From Pedobacter sp. UBA2067 (GTDB lineage Bacteria; Bacteroidota; Bacteroidia; Sphingobacteriales; Sphingobacteriaceae): 8,748 nucleotides of DNA. The notes under the pieces were generated by a model. The model was not told where the DNA came from and made no database searches. It saw nothing but the letters and a program-made list of their open reading frames with translations. Shown piece after piece: positions 1 to 7,408 of this stretch (within the stretch, counting starts at the first letter, position 1; every line of letters begins with the position of its first letter). The stretch spans positions 1-8,748 of the forward strand of contig DDAD01000155.1 in assembly GCA_002333205.1 (NCBI GenBank), written 5' to 3'. The position numbers were made by a program, and so were the translations under genes.

Positions 1-1407
1 TATAATTACGGGGAAGACAAGTTTACCCGCAGTCGCGGCAGCAACCACATCTTGTACCAGTCCGGAAATGAGACCCTGCAGCTCAGCACCAACATCTCGC
101 TAAGCTACATCGAAGATGAACGTTATTTTGCCCTCAATGAACCAAAGTACCTGATCACGACTTTCGGCTACAAACTGGAAGCACCCATTGATAGTACAGC
201 GGAACGCTTCCTGCTCAGTACGAAGCAATATTGGCGCACCTGGATCAAACATTCTTCGATTGCCGGGTTTCAGCAACCTGTGGTGATACGCTCTGCCCTG
301 GTTTTAAAGATCCACCAATATGAAGACACCGGCGCAATCATCGCCGCAAGTACCACCAGCCTTCCTGAACACCCAGGTAGCGTACGTAACTGGGATTACC
401 GCTACTGTTGGATGCGGGATACCTACTATGTTATCACGGCATTAAATCACATCGGGCACTTCGAGGAGATGGAACGCTACTTCAACTACATCACAGATAT
501 CTCTTTCCGCAACGATGAGCGTTACCAGCCGCTATTTGGCATTGCCGGAGAACGAAAATTAACAGAGCGCATTCTGGAAAACATCAAAGGGTACCAGGGC
601 AATCAGCCCGTAAGAATTGGGAATCAAGCCTTTGAGCATATCCAAAATGATATTTATGGTCAGGTATTAATTTCTATGCTACCGTTATACCATGATAACC
701 GATTCATATTTGATGAGCGTCATGGTTCAGCACAATGGCTCGACTATCTTCTAAAAAAGATTGAGCGTACCATTGACGAGAAAGATGCAGGAATCTGGGA
801 ATTCAGAAATATTGCCAACCACCACTGCTATACAAATCTCTTTCAGTGGGCCGGTGCAAATGCGGCATTGAAAATGGCAACAACCATCAATGATGATCAA
901 AGTAAGCAGCGTGCGCAAATATTGATCGACAAAGCAGCTAAACATATTGAAGATTGTTATGATCCGGTAAGGAGAGTGTACACGCATGGCGTAAACAGCC
1001 CACATCTTGATGCCAGCACACTGCAGCTGATCCTGATGAACTATCTGGATCCACAATCGCAGAAAGCGAAGGACCACCTTATAGCCGTAGAGGCAGAACT
1101 TAAAGCTGATAATGGCCTATTCTACCGTTACAAACACTCTGATGATTTTGGCAAACCAAAATCCACCTTCCTGATATGCGCATTCTGGTACGTGGAGGCT
1201 TTAGCCTGTGTAGGCCGGATTGATGATGCCATCAGGGAATTTGATTCCCTGATGCAGTATGGCAATCATCTTAATTTGTTTAGTGAAGATATAGATGAAA
1301 ATGATGGCAGCCAGTGGGGCAACTTCCCACAGGCATACAGCCATGTGGGCTTAATGAATGCTGCTCACCGCATTGCCATCAAATTAGACAGACCAGTGTT
1401 TCTTTAG
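1..1407 (+). CDS. Glycoside hydrolase family 15 protein (glucoamylase/trehalase type), 5'-truncated by window edge
   Basis: The frame is open from base 1, so the true start lies upstream; the TTG at 52 is an internal leucine codon. The 468 visible residues cover the rest of the N-terminal beta domain and the whole (alpha/alpha)6 catalytic barrel of GH15. Family enzymes are usually about 600 residues, so roughly 130 are missing. Hallmarks in fragment numbering: RNWDYRYCWMRD at 129-140, whose Arg-Asp pair matches the substrate-binding pair of fungal glucoamylases; GIWEFR with the likely general acid Glu267; LFSED with the likely general base Glu429; and WGNFPQAYSH from 439. All catalytic positions are intact. 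GH15 enzymes release glucose by inversion from alpha-glucans or, in several bacterial and archaeal members, hydrolyse trehalose. The convergent trehalose-synthesis gene next door favours trehalose or a related alpha-glucoside as substrate, but sequence alone cannot settle this. Location cannot be judged without the N-terminus; relatives are usually cytoplasmic. Confidence 0.93.
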   Translation, partial: YNYGEDKFTRSRGSNHILYQSGNETLQLSTNISLSYIEDERYFALNEPKYLITTFGYKLEAPIDSTAERFLLSTKQYWRTWIKHSSIAGFQQPVVIRSALVLKIHQYEDTGAIIAASTTSLPEHPGSVRNWDYRYCWMRDTYYVITALNHIGHFEEMERYFNYITDISFRNDERYQPLFGIAGERKLTERILENIKGYQGNQPVRIGNQAFEHIQNDIYGQVLISMLPLYHDNRFIFDERHGSAQWLDYLLKKIERTIDEKDAGIWEFRNIANHHCYTNLFQWAGANAALKMATTINDDQSKQRAQILIDKAAKHIEDCYDPVRRVYTHGVNSPHLDASTLQLILMNYLDPQSQKAKDHLIAVEAELKADNGLFYRYKHSDDFGKPKSTFLICAFWYVEALACVGRIDDAIREFDSLMQYGNHLNLFSEDIDENDGSQWGNFPQAYSHVGLMNAAHRIAIKLDRPVFL

Positions 1408-3581
1408 TTGGTAAGCATTTTTAAAAGGGACCTGACTTCGGTTGGGTTCCTCAAATAATACCTTGCCGCAGAAATGTTCCCACCAACTTTTATGGTGTAG
1501 GCCTCTTCTGGAATCGCCTTAAAAATATCTTCATCGGTATGATCATCACCAAGAGCCAGGATAAAGTCCGGGTGATTATCGTGCATCCAGTTTAAAGCTG
1601 CTTTGCCTTTGTTCACTTCGATATTCTTAAATTCAAGCACCTTGTTTCCCGGCATCAGTTGCAAGCCATTATCTGCAACCATGATCCGAAGGTGATTGAT
1701 AATCTCCTGGGCACGTAGCTCGCCCAGTCCTTCTTCAACCTTGCGATAATGCCAAACCAACGAATAGCTCTTTTCCTCGATGAAAGAACCAGGCGTACGG
1801 TCCGTATAGGTTTCCAGAACCGCACGGATATCCAGTTTCCATTTATCCGTTAGCAGTGGCAGACTCTTCCACTCGTTGCCAGATTGTTTCTGCCAGGCAC
1901 CATGCTCTGCAATCATGTCCAGCTTCAAATGTCCGAACCATTCCTCCAATGTTTCATGCCGCCTTCCACTGATAATAATAACCTTATTACCTTCAACTTT
2001 AGAAATGTTTGCAAGCAGCGTCAATAGCTCTTCATCTGGTGAAGCCTTATCGATGTCCCCTTTAAAACCCACCAATGTTCCATCATAATCTAAGAACAAG
2101 TAACGATCGCCAGCTTTATTATAGGCGGTTTTGATTTGTTCACGAATGGACGCTGAGGCATATTTTGTTAGTAAGGCTGCCTGCATTTCCTTCACTTCTT
2201 GCAGTTTATCCATAAAGTTCTTTACCCATAAATGTATATTAAATTTCTTCACAATGGCTCTCATGCTCTTCATACGGTGCTCCTGCTCCGCATCAGTCAT
2301 ATTTAAAGCCTTCGTAAGCGAACGCATGATCTCACCAATGTTATTTGGATTTACAATCAGCGCATCGTTCAACTCTTTGGATGCTCCAGCCATCTCGCTT
2401 AGGATCAACACACCTTTGTTGTCGGTTTTAGAAGCGACAAACTCCTTGCTCACCAGGTTCATTCCATCACGCATCGGCGTCACCAGGCAAACATCCGCAG
2501 TTCTATATAAGGCAGAAAGGAATTCTATTGGAAACGACCGGTAGAAGTAATGTACCGGAGCCCAGTTTAGCGTTCTAAACTTCGCATTAATATTGCCAAC
2601 CAGCTGATCAATTTGCTCCCGCAGTTCTTTATATTGTGGTACCGTATCGCGGGATGGCACAACAATCATGTATAATTCTACTTTCTCAATATACTCCGGA
2701 TAACAGTGCAGGAACAGCTCAAAAGCTTGAAGCCTTGGGATAATGCCTTTACTGTAGTCAAGCCTGTCAATAGAAAGGATCATTCTCGATCCCTGTTTTG
2801 ATTCCTTGAACGACTGGATATGTGCAGTTACCCGCTCATTGTCGGCTAGCCGCTCAAATTTCTCATCATCAATACCCATTGGAAAAGCTTCTACCACAAT
2901 CTGCCGCTCACTATAGTTAATTACGTTGTTTGCGTATTTGGAAGTAGAGAGCTTGCTCGCCGCACTCAAAAAGTGTCGGACATCGTCGAAGGTATGAAAG
3001 CCGAGTAAGTCGGCACCAAACATACCCTCCAAAAGTTCCTCCCGCCAGGGAATAAGCCTGAAGATCTCGTATGACGGGAAAGGAATATGTTGAAAAAACC
3101 CGATGGTTACATGTGCTTGTCGCGCGCGTACCATGCCGGGCAACAACAACAATTGATAGTCGTGTACCCAAACCGTATCACCCTCTTTGAGGTGGGCTTC
3201 TACAGCATCGGCAAATTTCGTATTTACACTCTGGTAAAAATCCCAGTAACTCTGCTCATAGTTGGCATAGGTCGTCATGTAATGAAATACCGGCCACAGC
3301 ACTTCATTAGAGAAGCCTTCATAATACTGGTTAATCTCTTCATTACTCAGGAATACCGGAATTAAATTCAGCGCTGCTAATTTCTCTGTAACCTCCTGCT
3401 GTCGTTCCTCCGGTACTTCAAGGCCCGGCCAGCCAATCCAGACGTTGTGCCCGGTTTTGTATATAGAACCCAAACCGGTAGCCAGACCTCCCTCGCTTGG
3501 ACTCAATTCATAAACCCCATCCTTTTCTACAATTTTCACAGGAAGACGGTTGGAAACAATAATGGTTTTATTCTTTGTCAT
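1404..3581 (-). CDS. otsAB: Bifunctional trehalose-6-phosphate synthase/phosphatase (OtsA-OtsB fusion)
   Basis: 725 residues holding both steps of the OtsAB pathway in one chain: UDP-glucose plus glucose-6-phosphate gives trehalose-6-phosphate, which is then dephosphorylated to trehalose in the cytoplasm. Residues about 5-460 are a GT20 synthase: SNRLPV at 10-15 with Arg12, GGLATGL at 31-37, VLWPVFHY at 94-101, VHDYQLLLLP from 139 with Asp141, SIDRLDYSKG at 270-279 with Arg273 and Lys278, and RDGMNLVSKE at 371-380. Residues about 490-725 are a HAD-type phosphatase: FLDYDGTL from 496 with Asp498 and Asp500, IISGR at 536-540, and LALGDDHTDEDIF at 675-687. Both sites look complete, so both activities are expected. 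Single-chain enzymes of this kind are known in Bacteroidota (Cytophaga hutchinsonii) and resemble the eukaryotic two-domain architecture. The ATG at 3581 is preceded by AAAGGGG about 14 bases upstream, a loosely spaced ribosome site. The stop overlaps the stop of the convergent GH15 gene. Confidence 0.96.
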   Translation of the reverse strand: MTKNKTIIVSNRLPVKIVEKDGVYELSPSEGGLATGLGSIYKTGHNVWIGWPGLEVPEERQQEVTEKLAALNLIPVFLSNEEINQYYEGFSNEVLWPVFHYMTTYANYEQSYWDFYQSVNTKFADAVEAHLKEGDTVWVHDYQLLLLPGMVRARQAHVTIGFFQHIPFPSYEIFRLIPWREELLEGMFGADLLGFHTFDDVRHFLSAASKLSTSKYANNVINYSERQIVVEAFPMGIDDEKFERLADNERVTAHIQSFKESKQGSRMILSIDRLDYSKGIIPRLQAFELFLHCYPEYIEKVELYMIVVPSRDTVPQYKELREQIDQLVGNINAKFRTLNWAPVHYFYRSFPIEFLSALYRTADVCLVTPMRDGMNLVSKEFVASKTDNKGVLILSEMAGASKELNDALIVNPNNIGEIMRSLTKALNMTDAEQEHRMKSMRAIVKKFNIHLWVKNFMDKLQEVKEMQAALLTKYASASIREQIKTAYNKAGDRYLFLDYDGTLVGFKGDIDKASPDEELLTLLANISKVEGNKVIIISGRRHETLEEWFGHLKLDMIAEHGAWQKQSGNEWKSLPLLTDKWKLDIRAVLETYTDRTPGSFIEEKSYSLVWHYRKVEEGLGELRAQEIINHLRIMVADNGLQLMPGNKVLEFKNIEVNKGKAALNWMHDNHPDFILALGDDHTDEDIFKAIPEEAYTIKVGGNISAARYYLRNPTEVRSLLKMLTN

Positions 3582-3773
3582 ATGTACTAATACTACCCCT
3601 TTAATATGGTATTGTTTTGAGTTTTTGCAGATTTAGCAGAAGCCTAACAATCGTTAAAAGATGAACTAAAAAGCCCAACCTACTGATATTAAGGAATTAA
3701 GTATAATAATTAACATCTTTTTTACCTTGGAAACCATTATCTTAGGGTAGCTACATTCTTAACTCCAACTCTT
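3582..3773. promoter_or_regulatory. Divergent intergenic region between otsAB and the ykuK-like gene
   Basis: These 192 AT-rich bases must hold the 5' signals of both flanking genes. On the minus strand TAAATCTG (3635-3628) matches the Bacteroidota -7 consensus TAnnTTTG at all but one fixed base and would give otsAB a leader of about 45 bases, but no TTG sits at the expected -33 distance. On the plus strand TTG at 3727-3729 followed after 18 bases by TAGCTACA is a weak candidate for the ykuK-like gene. No convincing Shine-Dalgarno sequence precedes the ATG at 3774, which is common in this phylum. No operator-like repeat was seen. Confidence 0.35.
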
Positions 3774-4247
3774 ATGAACTGGAAGAAATTCAGCGGCGAG
3801 GTTATTCATAAGCCGATACTTGAAGAAATTGAACAGGCAATTATCCGGGAAAGCGAAAAGGGGTATAAACTAAAGATCTGTATTGGTACAGATTCTCAGG
3901 TTAAAGGTCCAATTACAAACTTTGCTACTGTCATTGTGCTGCTACGCGCACATCATGGAGGGTTTATGTATATCCATCAGGAGAAGTCCCTGCAACGTAT
4001 GGGCATTAAAGAGCGGATGCTGGCGGAAGTACAGAAATCAATTGAAACCGCATATGCCATTTGTGATTTGCTGGACCTTTATGATGTCGGCCTGGAAGTA
4101 CATGCCGACATCAATACAAGTCCATCTTTCAAATCAAACAAGGCACTTAATGAAGCAATGGGATACATCTTAAGTATGGGCTTTATTTTTAAAGCTAAGC
4201 CCGAAGCTTTTGCAAGTTCAACTTGCGCTGACAAAATGGTACATTAA
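3774..4247 (+). CDS. YkuK/DUF458 family RNase H-like protein
   Basis: 157 residues matching the YkuK family (DUF458, COG1978), small stand-alone proteins predicted to have an RNase H fold and of unproven function. Key features: CIGTDSQ at 36-42, with Asp40 as the expected first-strand acidic residue; TVIVLLR on the second strand at 52-58; a helix around 78-95 with Glu89; VHADI at 109-113 with Asp112; and the conserved C-terminal block FKSNKALNEAMGYI followed by FIFKAKPEAFASS and CADK, with Asp153. The conserved acidic set looks intact, so metal-dependent nuclease or nucleic-acid binding activity is plausible, but this is inferred from the fold. The length is close to the family norm. The protein has no signal peptide or membrane segment, so it is cytoplasmic. 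It is a single-gene unit, divergent from otsAB and closed by a terminator directly after its stop. I saw no partner gene in the window. Confidence 0.88.
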   Translation: MNWKKFSGEVIHKPILEEIEQAIIRESEKGYKLKICIGTDSQVKGPITNFATVIVLLRAHHGGFMYIHQEKSLQRMGIKERMLAEVQKSIETAYAICDLLDLYDVGLEVHADINTSPSFKSNKALNEAMGYILSMGFIFKAKPEAFASSTCADKMVH

Positions 4248-4272
4248 TACCAGCTTAAGCTGGTACTTTTTT
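4248..4272 (+). terminator. Rho-independent terminator of the ykuK-like gene, overlapping the 3' end of amt
   Basis: A perfect 18-bp palindrome, TACCAGC-TTAA-GCTGGTA (4248-4265), begins immediately after the TAA of the plus-strand gene and is followed by C and six T (4267-4272). It is a compact intrinsic terminator for plus-strand transcription. The minus-strand amt gene ends inside it: the last three amt codons are encoded by one arm and the TAA stop falls in the central TTAA. The minus strand has no strong T-run after the stem, so it is a weaker terminator for amt. Confidence 0.85.
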
Positions 4273-5655
4273 CAGGGACTCTACCTCAATCACGCTTTCA
4301 ACAACGCTATTTTCAATAATCAGTGTACCCTGATAGTATTTCTCATTATGTTGTGAAGCATCAAGTCCTTCTTCTTCTTCTGCGGAGCTTACACGGATTG
4401 GCTGGATAAGGTTTACCAGCTTGAAGATGCCATATGACATCACAAAGCTAAATGTCACTACAATCACAACCCCCTTAAGCTGGGTTAAAAAGAAGGTGGC
4501 ATCCCCGTAGAATAAGCCATCGAAACCTGCAGGATTGATCTGTTTACTGGCAAATACACCGGTTAAAATCATCCCTACAATACCACCTACCCCGTGGCAT
4601 GGAAATACGTCAAGTGTGTCATCCAGACTGGTACGGGATTTCCACATCACTGCAAGGTTTGAAATAATCGCAGCGACTACACCTATAAATATACTTACGG
4701 GAATGGCGACAAAGCCAGCACTCGGCGTGATGGCCACCAGACCAACAACGGCTCCAATGCAGAATCCTAAGACTGAAGGTTTCTTGCCACGCAGTACATC
4801 AAAAAACATCCAGGATAATCCAGCTGCACCGGCAGCCATATTGGTTGTTGCAAAGGCACTCACCGCCAATGCACCCGAGCCAAATGCGGAACCACCGTTA
4901 AAGCCAAACCAACCAAACCATAGCAAGCCGGTACCAATCAGCACGTAAGGAATATTTGCAGGCGGTATTTCTTTGTTTTCAATGTGCGATTTCCGGCGCT
5001 TAAGCACTAGTGCGCCAGCAAGTGCAGCCATACCAGCGGAGATATGTACTACTGTACCTCCGGCGAAGTCCAAAACACCCATTTTCAATAGAAATCCTTC
5101 AGGATGCCAGGTCCAGTGTGCAAGTGGAGAATACACGAATACAGAAAACAGAACAATAAACAGGATGTACGAGGTAAACCTGATTCGCTCTGCCACTGCC
5201 CCAACCACTAAACCAGGGGTAATGATGGCGAACATTAACTGGAACACTGCAAATAACGTTAGCGGGATAGTCGGCGCGCCTGCCCAGGGAGCCCCGGAAT
5301 TAACATTTTGAAAAAAAGCAAAGGTGCCAGGATTACCAATGATACCATTTATACTCTCTCCGAATGCCAGGCTGAAGCTTACAACAACCCACATTACTGT
5401 GATCACCCCAGCTGCAACAACACTCTTGATCATGGTAGACAACACATTTTTCCGGTGAACCATACCCCCATAGAAGAAGGCCAGACCTGGCGTCATCAGA
5501 AACACCAGTGCAGCGGAGATTAATATCCAGGCGATGTCGGCAGTGTTGTATTTTCCTTCATCAAAATTAGGAAGAACCGGAAAAAACAGGCACAACACAC
5601 CTATTACCAACAACAAAACAAAGGGAAGGCTTTGTCTCAAGGTTAAATTTTTCAT
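4255..5655 (-). CDS. amt: Ammonium transporter (Amt/MEP/Rh family)
   Basis: 466 residues with the eleven-helix Amt fold, moving ammonium/ammonia across the inner membrane. The first 30 residues are a hydrophobic, signal-like segment, as in E. coli AmtB. Pore residues are present: FQLMFAIITPGL around 138-149 supplies the first gate Phe (Phe142), AHWTW 179-183, DFAGGTVVHISAG 196-208 supplies Asp196 and the first pore His (His204), GWFGFNGGS 248-256 supplies the second gate Phe252 and Ser256, and DVFPCHGVGG 349-358 supplies the second His (His354). The cytoplasmic tail has the usual IRVS.EEEEGLD (420-432) but continues about 34 residues, ending in a valine-rich acidic stretch, longer than the 428-residue E. 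coli protein. I chose the ATG at 5655; an in-frame TTG nine bases upstream (5664) is possible but less likely. Amt genes are often paired with glnK/glnB for PII control; the neighbours here are not PII genes, so any PII partner is elsewhere. Confidence 0.96.
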   Translation of the reverse strand: MKNLTLRQSLPFVLLLVIGVLCLFFPVLPNFDEGKYNTADIAWILISAALVFLMTPGLAFFYGGMVHRKNVLSTMIKSVVAAGVITVMWVVVSFSLAFGESINGIIGNPGTFAFFQNVNSGAPWAGAPTIPLTLFAVFQLMFAIITPGLVVGAVAERIRFTSYILFIVLFSVFVYSPLAHWTWHPEGFLLKMGVLDFAGGTVVHISAGMAALAGALVLKRRKSHIENKEIPPANIPYVLIGTGLLWFGWFGFNGGSAFGSGALAVSAFATTNMAAGAAGLSWMFFDVLRGKKPSVLGFCIGAVVGLVAITPSAGFVAIPVSIFIGVVAAIISNLAVMWKSRTSLDDTLDVFPCHGVGGIVGMILTGVFASKQINPAGFDGLFYGDATFFLTQLKGVVIVVTFSFVMSYGIFKLVNLIQPIRVSSAEEEEGLDASQHNEKYYQGTLIIENSVVESVIEVESLKKVPA

Positions 5656-5725
5656 ATAAATCAATTTAAAACAACAAATCAGGAGAATTAAACGAGATTA
5701 TTCTTGATTTTACAAGTATATAAAC

Positions 5726-5757
5726 CAAAAATACATTGTTTAAATTGAAAATATCAA
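5726..5757 (-). promoter_or_regulatory. Candidate amt promoter, proximal (TTG-N21-TATTTTTG)
   Basis: A second full consensus match lies on the minus strand: TTG (5757-5755) and, 21 bases on, TATTTTTG (5733-5726), giving a leader of about 65 bases. Its -33 TTG is the last three bases of the distal -7 element, so the two sites are interlocked and only one may be used at a time. No SD-like sequence is visible before the ATG. Confidence 0.4.
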
Positions 5758-5784
5758 AGTTATTTCAATAAAAAAGAGACACAA
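5755..5784 (-). promoter_or_regulatory. Candidate amt promoter, distal (TTG-N19-TAACTTTG)
   Basis: Read on the minus strand, TTG (5784-5782) is followed after 19 bases by TAACTTTG (5762-5755), a full match to the Bacteroidota consensus TTG-N17-23-TAnnTTTG. Transcription would start near 5749, giving a leader of about 95 bases before the amt ATG. The local AT-richness raises the chance of a coincidental match. Confidence 0.5.
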
Positions 5785-5907
5785 CAGCAGTCTAACCCAA
5801 TTTTAACGGTAAATAAACTAAAGAAACCACCAAAAGTCCATTAAACCCAGATTAAAATATCGAAAATAAGCACATAAACATATTGCGTTCAGGATTGTTA
5901 TGGAAAT

Positions 5908-6390
5908 ATGAAATCATATCACCTGGAATTTAGCCAGAAAATGCCAGTAAGTTTAACTGAAGCTTGGTCATTTTTCTCTTCTCCGCTGAATTTGGCCAAG
6001 ATTACCCCAAAGGAAATGGCTTTTACCGTTACGTCGAATACAACTGCAGCGACTCAAATGTATCCTGGAATGATTATCACCTATAAAGTCTCGCCTCTTT
6101 TGGGGATAAAGTTGGACTGGATGACAGAAATTACCCAGGTACAGCACGAAAAGTACTTCATTGATGAGCAAAGATTTGGGCCATATAAGTTTTGGCACCA
6201 CCAGCACCACTTCCAGGAGATACCAGGTGGCGTGCTGATGAAGGATATTTTAACCTATGGCATGCCGCTTGGCATCTTAGGACAGCTGGCAAACGGGATT
6301 TTTGTAGCCAACAAGCTACAACAGATATTCAGCTACAGAAAACAAAAGATAGAAGCCCTGTTCGGGACTTATACCACCCCTACTTCATAG
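5908..6390 (+). CDS. SRPBCC (START/Bet v1-like) family protein, ligand-binding fold
   Basis: 160 residues recognisable as a small SRPBCC-superfamily protein of the kind annotated as cell-division-inhibitor-like or cyclase/dehydrase-like. The N-terminal strand and helix (LEFSQKMPVSLTEAWSFFSSPLNLAKITP, 6-34) are typical, as is the block DEQRFGPYKFWHHQHHF at 86-102, then GGVLMKDILTY (107-117), PLGILGQLA (120-128) and a long C-terminal helix. These folds form a hydrophobic cavity that binds lipids or other small ligands; the ligand is unknown and no catalytic residue can be assigned. There is no signal peptide, so it is probably cytoplasmic. The ATG at 5908 is the sensible start: the nearby ATG at 5900 hits a stop after two codons. 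AGGA at 5891-5894 is too far upstream to be a good ribosome site. The last 22 bases overlap the convergent radical SAM gene. Confidence 0.85.
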   Translation: MKSYHLEFSQKMPVSLTEAWSFFSSPLNLAKITPKEMAFTVTSNTTAATQMYPGMIITYKVSPLLGIKLDWMTEITQVQHEKYFIDEQRFGPYKFWHHQHHFQEIPGGVLMKDILTYGMPLGILGQLANGIFVANKLQQIFSYRKQKIEALFGTYTTPTS

Positions 6391-7346
6391 GCGGATCCCT
6401 GAACGATACCACGACGCTCAATTTCCTTATCTATGTAGGTTTGGATGGCCGACTTATTCAGTCCCCAATTTGGTGCGATGAGCAGATCCCAGTCGGAGAT
6501 ACCAAACAAACGTTGAATAACAATATCAGGTCTCAATAAAGGAATCAGCTTACAAAGTAAGTCGGTATATTCTTCGAGTGTGAAGAGTTTGAAGGGGTTC
6601 TTCTTGTACTTAACGCCCATAATCGAGCCCTCCACAATATGCAAGTGATGAAACTTCACAAACTTGATCTGCGGAAAACGGTTAATCTCATCGATGTACT
6701 TCAGCATCATCTCTTCGGTTTCCCATGGGAAGCCAAAAATCGTGTGCACGCATAGATCAAGCGGTGAGTTATCCAACAGTTTCACTGCTTCCACGAACTC
6801 GCCATGACTACAACCCCGATTAATCTGATTCAAGGTTTCATCATAGATGGACTCCATGCCCATTTCCAGATCCACATCAAAGCGATCAGCGTAACTCTCC
6901 AGCAGCGCAACCTTTTCTGCATCGATACAATCCGGTCGTGTACCTACCGAAAAGCCGACAACATCTTCCGGGTTGATAGACAAAGCCTCGTCATACATCA
7001 TCTTTAGATAGTGCGTAGGTGCGTAAGTGTTCGTGTTCGGCTGAAAATAGACAATGAACTTATCTGCTTTATAAAAGCGCTTGCCACGTTCCATGCCCTG
7101 CTCCAGCTGCTCGCGGATGGTTGGAAGTTTCCTGGATAACTCTGGCGTAAAGGAGTCAACATTGCAATAGGTACAACCACCATAGCCTTTAGAGCCGTCG
7201 CGGTTTGGGCAGGTAAACCCACCATCAACAATAACTTTAAACACGCGCTGCCCCTCGTACTTCGCTTTCAAATGCGTGCCGTAGTTGTTATATCCCTTTA
7301 TGCCTGAATCTAATGGAGTTCCCAAATTGCTATATATTTTCTGCAA
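6369..7346 (-). CDS. yhcC: Radical SAM protein, YhcC/TIGR01212 family
   Basis: About 325 residues, near the family's usual length. The FeS cluster cysteines are Cys46, Cys58 and Cys61 in the CX11CX2C pattern typical of this family (FTCPNRDG then GGCTYCN), instead of the classic CX3CX2C. Other family marks are YFQPNTNTYAP (about 100-110), VGFSVGTRPDC (about 130-140), DLEMGMES and CVHTIFGFPWE, then KFHHLHIVEGS. The fold resembles the Elp3 radical SAM domain. The reaction and substrate are not established for the family, so a function beyond SAM radical chemistry would be a guess. The start is uncertain: the frame has no ATG near its 5' end, and the choices are TTG at 7346 or TTG at 7325. A promoter-like TATTTTTG covers the first TTG, favouring the second. 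The gene lies 62 bp downstream of the yciF-like gene on the same strand, and its 3' end overlaps the SRPBCC gene by 22 bp. Confidence 0.92.
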   Translation of the reverse strand: MQKIYSNLGTPLDSGIKGYNNYGTHLKAKYEGQRVFKVIVDGGFTCPNRDGSKGYGGCTYCNVDSFTPELSRKLPTIREQLEQGMERGKRFYKADKFIVYFQPNTNTYAPTHYLKMMYDEALSINPEDVVGFSVGTRPDCIDAEKVALLESYADRFDVDLEMGMESIYDETLNQINRGCSHGEFVEAVKLLDNSPLDLCVHTIFGFPWETEEMMLKYIDEINRFPQIKFVKFHHLHIVEGSIMGVKYKKNPFKLFTLEEYTDLLCKLIPLLRPDIVIQRLFGISDWDLLIAPNWGLNKSAIQTYIDKEIERRGIVQGSAYEVGVV

Positions 7347-7351
7347 AAATA
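7344..7351 (-). promoter_or_regulatory. TAnnTTTG-type -7 element at the 5' end of the radical SAM gene
   Basis: TATTTTTG on the minus strand (7351-7344) is a full match to the Bacteroidota -7 consensus and includes two bases of the proposed TTG start at 7346. No TTG lies 17-23 bases upstream; the nearest TTG ends about 41 bases away at 7393. It is therefore half a promoter and may be chance in AT-rich DNA. Confidence 0.25.
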
Positions 7352-7408
7352 CAGCTTTTTTATCGGGATTATAATTCCAGGGCTTTCCTTACCAATTATT
7401 TACATAAT

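Noticed and set aside
52..54. TTG as the start of the GH15 gene
   Set aside because: The reading frame stays open to base 1 and the upstream residues continue the beta domain, so the gene is cut by the window edge.
751..1077. Minus-strand open frame of 108 codons inside the GH15 gene
   Set aside because: It lies wholly within a well-supported coding region, and its product has no recognisable domain.
2131..2544. Plus-strand open frame of 137 codons inside otsAB
   Set aside because: It is opposite conserved GT20 coding sequence; the composition is that of an antisense shadow.
3738..3745. TATCTTAG as a -7 element for the ykuK-like gene
   Set aside because: The only nearby TTG is 8 bases upstream, too close to be its -33 partner.
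4535..5523. Three plus-strand open frames opposite amt
   Set aside because: Their proline- and threonine-rich products mirror the codons for the transporter's hydrophobic helices and have no family features.
6192..6539. Plus-strand frame running across the SRPBCC/radical SAM junction
   Set aside because: It is out of frame with both conserved genes and has no domain or start signal.
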